Source: Rhyacophila brunnea (Eukaryota; Arthropoda; Insecta; Trichoptera; Rhyacophilidae). From it: a stretch of 64,000 bases of DNA. Location of the stretch: NCBI GenBank assembly GCA_022495005.1, contig JAGYXB010001046.1, forward strand, positions 62,001 through 126,000, in the 5' to 3' direction. Made by a program: the position numbers and the translations under genes. This document shows, piece after piece, positions 55,892-64,000 of the stretch. Each line of letters opens with the position of its first letter. The first letter of the stretch is position 1. Below the pieces are notes generated by a model. The model worked only from the letters and a program-made list of their open reading frames with translations. It had not been told where the DNA came from and did not search any database.

Positions 55892-56833
55892 AAACCATTT
55901 AAGTGTGACACATGCACTTACTCATTCACGACGTCTCGTGGTATGAAAGTGCACAAAATGACTCATTTTGGTGGAAAGCCATTTAAATGTGATAAATGCA
56001 ATTACTCATGCACGACGTCTGGTACTATGAAAATACATAACATGACCCATTCTGGTGAAAAGCCATTTAACTGTGATAGATGCAATTACTCATGCACGAC
56101 GTCTAGTACCATGAAAATACATAAAATGACTCATTCTGGTGAAAAGCCAATTAACTGTGATAAATGCAAATACTCATGCAGACGTTCAGGTGACATGAAA
56201 ACACACAAAATGACTCATTCTGGTAAAAAGCCATTTAACTGTGATAAATGCAATTACTCGTGCACGACGTCAGGTCGCATGAAAACACATAAAATGACTC
56301 ATTCGGGCGAAAAGCCATTTAAATGTGATATATGCAATTACTCATGCAGACAGTCAGGTCACATGAAAACACACAAAATGACCCATTCTGGTGAAAAGCC
56401 TTTTTTAATGTGAAAAATGCAATTTTTCAAGCAGACATCCAAGTAACATGAAAACACATAAGATGACTCATTCTGGTAAAAAGCCTTTTAAATGTGTCAA
56501 GTGCAAATACTCATGCAGGCGTTCAAGTGACATGAAAAAACACAAAATGTCTCATTCTGGTGTAAAGCCATTTAACTGTGATAAATGCAATTACTCATGC
56601 AGACGTTCAAGTAACATGAAAATACACAAGATGACTCATTCTGGTGAAAAGCCATTTAACTGTGATATATGCAATTACTCGTGCACGACATCTGGTAGTA
56701 TGAAAACACATAAAATGACGTTTAAGCCGTTAAGGCGTTTAAGCCATTTAAATGTGACACATGCACTTACTCATTCACGACGTCTTGTAACATGAAAAGA
56801 CACAAACTGACTCATACTGGTGAAAAGTCATAA
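55892..56833 (+). pseudogene. gene C, lost 3' finger array
   Basis: In frame after the stop come six more fingers to 56413. An extra T in the T-run at 56401-56406 then shifts the frame; three to four more fingers follow in the new frame; near 56718-56745 a GTTTAAGCC-type filler replaces part of a linker and shifts it again. The old end GEKS-stop (56831-56833) is still readable. Finger residues remain well conserved, so the breaks are recent. Confidence 0.78.
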
Positions 56834-57997
56834 TGTGATAAATGTAATTACCCATGTATAACGTTTAGTAGCATGAAAATACACAAAAAGACTCTGTGAT
56901 AAGCTTTTTAAATGTGATTTATCTAATATTTACTCATGCATTTGATCTAGTAGCATTAAATGGCATAAAAGGACTAATTCTAGTGAAAAGTCATATACAT
57001 AATTTTTATGATAAATGCAATTACCAATGCCTATATTTTAATAAGATGAAATTACATGAAAGGTCCCATTTCGGTGAAAAGCCAATTCGTGTAAATTCTT
57101 ATACGCATGCAAATTGTCTGTAAAAACACTAAAAAAAAAGACACTGGCCTTGCTTTTCAGTGAACTGTAAACTGTGCAGGAATGATTCGGATGCTGAGAA
57201 GAGGGGAGGGTATGTTTAGGATGCTAGTTACTGACCTTTTATGCTATTAAGGTTGGCTCCATGGCCTGGTTGTCAATCCTGGTCGTATTATCAGTCTCGT
57301 TCGGTATTGTTCATTAGATCATCCGGTACGTGCACTTGACGGTTTAGCTTATGTAAGTCTTTATATGCGCACAGTTGATGAATGTTTGGCCGTTATTTGT
57401 CGCGCCAGGCAAGGTTCAAATTGTCAAGTAAGTAGAAATTTATCTGTTGTATTAGGGCCATCCTAATTGGCGTATTCAGACAAGGCCATTTGAATGTGAA
57501 ATAATTGCTCATGCATAACTTCTGGTAGCATATGTCACGACTTATTTATTTTTTAAAAATCCCGCATTTTTGGGACGTAATTTCAATATCATATATTATA
57601 TTACCAATAAAGGCGTTAGCTACCCGTACACTTATTAACTAGAATAAAGTATCTGTAGTAAATACTTTGTAATAATGGTCAGTCTAGAAGGGACCGAACG
57701 TGCGTACGTCATTTTTATCATCAACCGATAACGTAAACAATTAATATTTTTGTAGCCCATTCTATGGCGACATAATATAATGTAACCGTATGTAATATTA
57801 GTTTATACCATACAATAATAATTATTGCCCCTGTGCTAAATACAGTTTTTGAATACTCCAAACCCACTTGCTCTAAGAAATCTCGTTTGTTGTTTGTTGT
57901 ATTTTGGATTTGTGTAAGTGGACGTTAGGTCTTAGCGACATAAATTGAAGTGCATCGTACTCCACTACCGTAAGATAGTTGTTTTTTTTATGTTAAC
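56834..57997. other. gene C 3' flank with older finger fossils
   Basis: To about 57120, decayed finger units match those after gene B, including GAAAAGCCAATTCGTGTAAA. Beyond this lies the shared 3' flank with the dispersed repeat at about 57185-57365. No gene. Confidence 0.55.
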
Positions 57998-58168
57998 ACA
58001 TGGGCCTCCAACAGAATTTGTTTTTACGAGAAATGGGTGTCAGCCACTTGCTCAACCTATTAAGTCCATACTCTGACCCTACAAAAATTGAAAAATAATA
58101 TGTGTACATGCCAGACTAAGGATTTGAACTTGGGACTGCCGACGCTTAAGCTGCGCGTCCATCGTGGG
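57998..58168 (-). mobile_element. tRNA-derived SINE
   Basis: Minus strand: head with GATGGACGCGCAGCTTAAGC and B-box-like AGTTCAAATCC, body GTCAGAGTATGGACTTAAT and GTGGCTGACACCCATTTCTC. The gene B flank has an empty site (near 41730), and the short GTTAAC/GTTAGC flanks look like a target duplication. Same family as 25608-25805. Confidence 0.72.
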
Positions 58169-58814
58169 TGTTAGCTAGTTCATAGCTTTGTTTGGGCGAT
58201 CCGGCAATATGTTGGACACTCTTTCATTCATATTTATTTATTTTAGTTGAATTATAAATACATACCACTCGTGTCACGTTGTTTGTTATTTTTTTTTAAA
58301 TTGTTATGCTCTGCTCAAACAAAACTATAATAGTAACAAATATTATTCTATCTATAAAATATCTTATTTTACGTATGAATATGGCATAATTTTAGAAAAT
58401 TTATATTATATGAGTATTGTTTGACAAAGTATATTCTGTTTTGGTTTGGATTCGCAGGGTTTAAGGCGATATACATTTTTTCTATAATTTACAATATTTT
58501 AACTGTATTAATTAATAAATATGTATCTGAAAACATTGAAAAATAAATATTTTAAGTCTAAAGTAAACTTACAATTGTACAAAAATGTAAATTTGTCAAA
58601 GGACCCCATCTTATTATTAGGTTGGTAAAATTTAGGTATTATTAAAATTTAGTTTATTAAGTTTTCTATGTTGCACTTTTTGGCAAATGCATAGTTTTAA
58701 TTCTTTTTATATTTATTTGATAAAAAACATCGATTTTTATAACAATTTAAATGTGTGCAAGATTCGTATTTTTGCGTTAGGTGCCTTTACACATCTATTC
58801 TGTACACAAGATTG
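58169..58814. other. duplicated flank, no gene seen
   Basis: AT-rich sequence partly shared with 41735-42370. It lacks the Harbinger-like MITE of copy 1. Nothing coding is visible. Confidence 0.45.
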
Positions 58815-59049
58815 CTATCGGGGGTAGTTTTTCATTTTTATATCGAAGTATTAGAACGTTTTGTAACAATTACAATAAGTTAGCCGTATAAACAGTCAAT
58901 ACTGGCTATTCCGCTATAAAATTTTAAAAAAAAGAGAGGTGATGTTAAAACAAAGCACGCATTGTAACAATTACAACCAATTTCTTGTAATTGTTACAAT
59001 AAATGCTAATACCTCGATACAAAAAAAAATGAAAAACTATCCTCGATAG
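58815..59049. repeat. foldback element (duplicate, longer centre)
   Basis: Outer arms as at 42387-42478. The centre carries TTGTAACAATTACAA and its inverted partner TTGTAATTGTTACAA, making a second nested hairpin. Confidence 0.6.
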
Positions 59050-59109
59050 TTATCGATAGCGGCCGATAGTAGTCTTGTGTATATAATAGATGTGTGTGTG
59101 TACAAAAAA

Positions 59110-59295
59110 ATGTACAACTGTCATCGTATTTTCGTTTATGGCTGTAAATTATTGGTGTTATTTAATGTTCTATGCATGCTTCTCTTAATTATTAAGAGTT
59201 TTCCTTGTTATGGTAATAATAGTTATGTCCAAAGAGATTGGACTTGGTTCTGTCTAAGTAAAATGTCAGCCGACGGAAGTTTTTGTTTTGAATAA
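59110..59295 (+). CDS. 61-codon frame with a membrane-like segment (copy 2)
   Basis: MYNCHRIFVYGCKLLVLF and the same hydrophobic run and tail as 42589-42774. Same length and stop; seven amino-acid differences. The upstream TATA-like box is TATATAAT. Coding status uncertain. Confidence 0.3.
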   Translation: MYNCHRIFVYGCKLLVLFNVLCMLLLIIKSFPCYGNNSYVQRDWTWFCLSKMSADGSFCFE

Positions 59296-59700
59296 ATAAT
59301 GAACCCAACATTTTTAGCCGTTTGACAAGTGGAAGATACCAACCTGCTGAGTATGACGATAGCTTGGTTAATAACTGTATTTAGTAACAATAAGTATTAT
59401 ATTTTATATATAAATAAAGAAACGGGAAACTTATTTGATTTTAATCGCTTTTATTCACACTATTCCATTCATAATAAGTAGCACCGGCTCGCACAAAGAA
59501 ACTACATTAATATGAGGTTCATCATTGAAACCCATATAGTTATTGCCATCTCCCGTCAGATCGAAGAAGATGCATTCTCTTTCTTCGCTCGGTATGCTGG
59601 TTAACGTCTGTTATTTAAGACTTGGGAGTGAACAAATAAATAGGTACCTCGGAATGGTCTAAAACGGCGATTTTTATTTTTACTATTAATTACATTATTA

Positions 59701-61234
59701 TCAATTTTTCGGAACGCGAGATGTATATTATGTTTAAGTATGTACAATTTTATTGCAATCTCTGGAAGCCTAAATTTTTTCGCTTTCGATCTCGCTATCA
59801 CCGAGAAGCGCTTTAGCGCTACAAGCGAACTCCTATCAGAAAAGCGGTGGACACAAATGCAGCGTTGCTTTTTTTGCGTTCTGACAAACGACGTTGCCGG
59901 ATAATTTCTTTCTCGTTATCGACCATTACTATGAATCAGCTCGGAAATGGTTCCGGCCTCTGGGCGTTTATAAACATAATACAAAATCCCCTTTATTCGT
60001 ATACAAAAGCCTCCTTATAATATACGAGCGCGACACCGGTGTCCCGTCTGAAACCGGAGCGACGTTTAGTAAACTTAACATAACTTCATCTTGACGTGTA
60101 CCTATAACAGAAAAAGCGTACATCAGTTTACTGGAAGCCAGGCGGGAACACCAGCAATTTACATTACTGAGTACTGTCACCAGACATAAAAAAGGCCCTG
60201 ATGCCCGACAGTTTCAAATTCCAGATCAACAATTTAACAACAAAAATATCCAGCTCCCCTGTAGAATGTTTAGAACCTCTGACTTACACGAAAATATTAC
60301 AAATAACATTTCGTAAACGGTCATTCAGAAAAGATGCATTTGATTACCTGGCCCAAGGACAGAAGCGGCCCGTCCCGAAATGTTTTCCCGTTAGTCAGTG
60401 ACCTTCCCCTTTCTCTTCCCCTCCGTAGGATAGACCCGTCAAAATTAAAAGATGCTTTCGAAAAATAAAGTCAGTCCAGATCTACCCTACAATGGAGTGA
60501 TAACAAAAATAAGTGTTACGCCGGCGGGTGGCGTCGCCCGCGTAAATCGCAAAAATCAACCGCGCTTCTAGCCAATTACTAAATGAACTTTTAATTATTA
60601 ATAAATATTGTGGTAAATAACAAGTATCCGATAAAGTGTATCGATGGCGCCCCAGCCCATTTTTAAATCAATCGTTAATAACCCGGAATCGCTGTAATAC
60701 CAATCGGTGACTCGCGCAAAAATCCAATGAAAGTTAATCAATTCCCTAGTGAGAGAAGAAGTGAATCAGTGCTTAGTGCGCGGGATAATAATGATAAACC
60801 GACCCCTAATATAAAGACAGTGCGGTGACTAATTTAAGACCTCCTTAGATGTAAATGATGTCACACCACCCTCAAATTAAGTGATGCCTTTGAAGAATGC
60901 TGCCAGCATTCATGTGAGTCCCTCCATTCTTCCCGGTATTTGTACCTACTTCAAAATGCTGTATAATTATTCAAGAATGAAAACGTAAACCTATCCTAAG
61001 ATAGATAATCCAACAAATAATCCAGTAATCGTCTCGGCTATTTTCAATTTATTTGCCGCTGGCTTCCACTAAATAATAGACAAAAACCGATAAAACTATA
61101 TTTAATATCATTGTCAAAACAATAGAAACCAATTCATTATTGTGTTTATACGGTTCAATATAGCAAGATGTGTAGGTATTTTGTAATAGGCGAAGTTGTG
61201 GTTCTGATTTACCTTCGTTTTCATTCGCTTTTTA
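59701..61234. other. unassigned region with protein-like stretch
   Basis: From about 60107 a frame reads ITEKAYISLLEARREHQQF and onward for about 70 codons before a stop, with non-repetitive composition. I do not recognise it. It may be a transposon remnant. A GC-rich inverted phrase GGCGGGTGGCGTCGCCCGCG lies near 60522. A repeat related to 34690-34830 occurs at about 60990-61140. No gene model is supported. Confidence 0.35.
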
Positions 61235-61706
61235 TTGATAAACTTTGGTCAGGGTTGTGAATTTGGGCCCCGCATCAGTCGAAGTACTATGGTGGAGGGA
61301 ATCCAAAAGAAACTTTTAAGACTTCTTTACTTTCGGCTGTATGGATATATTCCCTGGCTCTATCCGACTGATTTTCTCTTTGGGATGCTTACATACTGTA
61401 GCTTAAAATTTAGAAGGGATCTTTTATTTTTATTTATTATTTTTATATTATTTTTTCAGACTTATACGCGGCGTAAATGTGAACTCTGCCATTCTTGGTG
61501 GTGTTGGCTTGTGTGTCTTTGATAATTACCTTAGGAATCGATGGCATACGTTGTTTGTTCTACCACGGTGCAGATCTAACCTGCCATTAGTAATGCCAAT
61601 TGGGAGGGCAGTAACCATGTTTAATGAAATAGCTTCGGATATTGATATATTCCACTTACGTGAGGGTGAATTTAGGTGGACGTTGTTTTATAAGTTTTTA
61701 AGATAG
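61235..61706 (+). pseudogene. non-LTR reverse transcriptase C-terminal fragment
   Basis: Reads VEGIQKKLLRLLYFRLYGYI, PWLYPTDFLFGMLTYCSLKF, RRDLLF, then after an AT-rich break NVNSAILGGVGLCVFDNYLR, HTLFVLPRCRSNLPLVMPIG and FNEIASDIDIFH. This is the region that follows the RT domain in Jockey-like LINEs (IQKRFLR..LY...GY.PWLYP..FLLG...LE.RR). The polymerase core is missing. Confidence 0.62.
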
Positions 61707-61789
61707 GGTCTATCAAAGTTCACTCTGTGTGCTTCCATCTACTTTTATTTTGTCACTTATTTTATTTATTTTATTACTTATTATCGCCG

Positions 61790-62000
61790 AAAGGACGGCC
61801 GCTGGACAAATGCCGTCATCCAGTGGTACCCAAGGGGCACGAAACGGCCACAGGATCGCCCTAAAAGCCGCTGGATTGACGAACTGGTAAAGTTCGGCGG
61901 AAATACGTGGCAGCGAACGACACAGAACCGAGAAAGTTAGAGAAAGCTTAGGGAGGCCTTCATCCAGCAGTGAATTGACCCCGGCTGATGATGATGATAT
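61790..62000 (+). pseudogene. RTE-type LINE 3' end
   Basis: Reads RRKDGRWTNAVIQWYPRGTK, RPQDRPKSRWIDELVKFGGN, TWQRTTQNRE and KLREAFIQQ, the C-terminal tail of RTE-like reverse transcriptases. It ends in a short (TGA)n run, CTGATGATGATGATA, typical of RTE 3' ends. Confidence 0.62.
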
Positions 62001-62164
62001 ATATTATTGGTTAATTTAATAAAACGCAAATTTTTTAGTGCTTCATCAACTTCCGCCTCAGAGAGACAATTCTAAAGTTGATAATGTCTTTCTGAAGCAG
62101 ACGAAACCGGTCCAGATTTATTAAAAAGTAAAAGTAAAATAAGTACTTATAATTTTCAGATTTA

Positions 62165-62559
62165 TTAAATCAATAATACAATGCAGTTCCACCATTTATT
62201 GACAGTTAACACATTAAAAGAAATTCCAATATGTAATTGACATAATTCATTATTTTTAAATTGTTTTCCCTTGTCAGCTAGACACGACACTGCGCCTTCA
62301 AGAATACATGTCGCTCTGAAATCTCTTAGCATAATAATTCCAAGCCATAACAACATGTCGTAGGTCTCCAGTGTGCACTTTATAGATAGATGGTATTAAA
62401 CTACCTTCCAGGAAGCCAGAATCTATTTTGCTGGAAGCAGAAAGGAAGGAAGGTTGAAGTTTTTTCTCGAAACCAAGTAAAGCTACCTCCAGCCTTCTCG
62501 GTACCCAGTTTTTTTGTTGCCACGTGCATTCTCCAAACACTATGAATCGAGCGGGCTTA
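62165..62559. other. spacer, no gene seen
   Basis: A 112-codon frame on the minus strand starts in the next feature and runs through here, but beyond its first 20 codons it resembles nothing I know. Confidence 0.35.
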
Positions 62560-62642
62560 AGGGTGTACCTGTGGGCATTTAGTGCTCCGCTCTTTGGGTA
62601 CCACTGTAGGACGCCATTTGTCCAGCGGTTGTCCACTCACTG
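62560..62642 (-). pseudogene. short RTE-type LINE fragment, minus strand
   Basis: Minus strand reads DNRWTNGVLQWYPKSGALNA, closely similar to the start of the fragment at 61790. Only about 25 codons. Confidence 0.45.
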
Positions 62643-62940
62643 ACAAGACATCTCTAGTCTATTTCCATTTCATCTGTTTAGCGAGCTCGATCACATCGCG
62701 TTTTTTTGTGTGCTTCCTTGTCCATTAGTTTTTTTTGCAATCTTTACCGTTGTGCCCAAGAAGCACCTTTTCATGTCAAGTTGCGCAAGCTATCCATTTT
62801 TTAAATTTTATCTTACATTAAGAGTTCATGTTTCAGACACTTACGTGAGCGTTGGTAGCACGCATGGGTTGAACACTTTACGCAGACACAATGTGAGAGA
62901 ATGCTAAAAGTACCACCTGCATAATATGAATAATATTTTT
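62643..62940. other. spacer, no gene seen
   Basis: Nothing recognised between the LINE fragment and the fossils of gene D. Confidence 0.4.
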
Positions 62941-63021
62941 TTTAAAAGGTTATTCACCAACATGTCTCGATTCATGTTTTATAAGATGACGAAGTTGCAA
63001 GCATCTATATGAACATACATT
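62941..63021 (-). pseudogene. remnant finger downstream of the gene D stop
   Basis: On the minus strand, NVCSYRCLQLRHLIKHESR and VGE follow directly after the stop, i.e. one more finger whose first cysteine is now the stop codon. The sequence near 62945 (TTTTAAAAGGTTATTCACCA) also occurs in the palindrome arms. Confidence 0.65.
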
Positions 63022-63729
63022 TCATTTATAAGGTTTTTCACCAGTATGTGTCATTTTATGTGTTTTAAGATAACTAGATTCCGAGCATCTATATGAACAT
63101 ACATTGCATTTATAAGGTTTTTCACCGGTATGTTTAATTTTATGTTTTTTTAGACTACCAGATGTTGAGGATCTATATGGACATTCATTGCATTTATAAG
63201 GTTTTTCACCAGTATGGGTCATTATATGGTTTTTAAGATTACTAGATGTCGTACATATAAGTGAACATAGTTTGCATTTATAAGGTTTTTCATTAGTATG
63301 TGTCATTTTATGTCTTTTAAGATGACAAGATGTCGAGCATCTATATGAGCATACATTGCATTTATGAGGTTTTTCACCAGTAATTGTCTTTGAATGTACT
63401 TTGACATTACTATGCTGCGAGACTAATACGCTCTGATTTTGATCAGGAATCACGTCCATGTGCACCATTTTGTGAGTTTTTAGAGCATTTCCGCATCCGA
63501 AAACTGTGTTACAAATGCAGCAAATCAAATTACGCGAGAAATGGTTTACTCTTTTAAGAATAAGTCGAATTTCCTTCGGAGCACTTCGTTCTAAGATTTT
63601 TTGTTTAATGCTATTATCATCTATCGTCATTTCTGAATACTGTATCGTTCTATCCTGGATGCCATCGTCTGAAGATTGTTGACTTTCATCTCTATCGTGA
63701 TGCCTCGTGAAAAATCCCTTGGTAGAAAC
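63022..63729 (-). CDS. gene D, last coding exon: C2H2 zinc-finger protein, 5' exons outside the window
   Basis: Minus-strand exon beginning VSTKGFFTRHHDRDESQQSS after acceptor TTTCTAG; the first internal ATG (63628-63630) is probably not the start, by analogy with genes A-C. It has a divergent finger (LICCICNTVF...H-x3-H) preceded by a segment like that of gene A (KEIRLILKRVNHFSRNLIC against RRVTYFPRNFIC). Four fingers of the YKCNVCSYRCSTS..LK-H-MTHTGEKP type follow. The frame ends at TGA exactly where TGC (first zinc-binding Cys of a fifth finger) is expected, so it looks recently shortened. The SUMO motif is degenerate here (IKQK). Finger style is the same as the palindrome fossils. Confidence 0.72.
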   Translation of the reverse strand, partial: VSTKGFFTRHHDRDESQQSSDDGIQDRTIQYSEMTIDDNSIKQKILERSAPKEIRLILKRVNHFSRNLICCICNTVFGCGNALKTHKMVHMDVIPDQNQSVLVSQHSNVKVHSKTITGEKPHKCNVCSYRCSTSCHLKRHKMTHTNEKPYKCKLCSLICTTSSNLKNHIMTHTGEKPYKCNECPYRSSTSGSLKKHKIKHTGEKPYKCNVCSYRCSESSYLKTHKMTHTGEKPYK

Positions 63730-64000
63730 CTAGAAAAATCCTAATAATCGATATCAATATTATCAATTATGAGTTATAATATTCAATTTGTTTTTTTTAC
63801 GCTTTTGTTTTTCAGCACTTTCAGACATTATTAAAGAGCGAAGTGAGAGTGAAATATTGTTACGGAAAGATCCATAAGTGGGTCAAAATAATGCACTTAT
63901 ATGTATGTATACATCATCTTCGAGAACAATAATTATATTTTGTTCTATTCTAGTGTGTCGTTGGAGAGTGTGCACAGTGCCTGCCATGCTGAAAGGCAAA
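63730..64000. other. upstream intron of gene D, window edge
   Basis: Should be the intron ahead of the gene D finger exon. No exon 2-like sequence is visible before the edge. Confidence 0.45.

Larger units (their letters stand above)
47258..59700 (+). repeat. segmental duplication, copy 2 (gene C)
   Basis: Counterpart of 34535-43165. Copy-specific insertions include about 48078-48244, a composite block of about 3.5 kb (49350-52895) and a SINE at 57998-58168. Copy-specific losses include the two MITEs of copy 1. The duplicated order runs from the upstream CCTAA tract to the 61-codon frame. Confidence 0.85.

Noticed and set aside
1..64000. CRISPR arrays, operons, ribosome binding sites, bacterial origins
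   Set aside because: The sequence is eukaryotic with spliced genes; none of these were seen.

Overview
The window looks like insect nuclear DNA, most likely from a moth or butterfly. It is AT-rich, its host genes have short exons with GT..AG introns, and it is crowded with eukaryotic transposons: an R1-like LINE, RTE-like LINE ends, hAT, PIF/Harbinger, pogo-like and TTAA-flanked MITEs, tRNA-derived SINEs and an LTR element. Short (TTAGG)n-type runs fit an insect. No prokaryotic gene, CRISPR array, rRNA or convincing functional tRNA was seen. Species identity and TE family names are inferences from sequence patterns alone.

The recognisable host genes are members of one local family of C2H2 zinc-finger genes. 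Gene A (minus, 3877-10521) is intact as read. Gene B (plus, 34980-40454) is intact as read. Gene C (plus, 47691-about 56833) is a segmental duplicate of B broken by a stop and two frame changes. Gene D (minus, 63022-63729) shows only its last coding exon. A, B and C share one three-exon plan: a 55-codon exon 1, a 51-codon exon 2, and a large exon 3 that begins 14 codons before the first convenient start codon and carries one divergent finger plus a tandem finger array. The short exons are acidic and carry repeated SUMO-consensus motifs (hydrophobic-K-x-E). The true proteins are therefore longer than the exon 3 reading frames suggest.

Region by region: 1-3.3 kb holds a decayed hAT element. 3.3-10.5 kb is gene A, whose first intron is largely an inverted repeat. 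10.5-13.4 kb is a spacer with a possible orphan first exon. 13.4-15.3 kb is a foldback element split by a 5'-truncated R1-like LINE with a 12-bp target duplication. 15.46-21.54 kb is a young LTR element with two 896-bp LTRs and no recognisable gag or pol. 22.0-23.67 kb is a PIF/Harbinger remnant. 23.67-34.15 kb is a giant palindrome whose arms carry zinc-finger fossils; the left arm was later interrupted by two 2.2-2.5 kb insertions. 34.5-43.2 kb and 47.3-59.7 kb are the two copies of a segmental duplication carrying genes B and C, separated by a 4.1-kb stretch with a transposase remnant split by another element. 59.7-62.9 kb holds LINE remnants, and gene D closes the window.

The most interesting ideas to test are: (1) the palindrome could make a long hairpin RNA, and one arm shares 45 identical nucleotides with gene D; (2) the finger genes may be SUMO-dependent repressors evolving by birth and death; (3) intron 1 of gene A can itself fold into a long hairpin.
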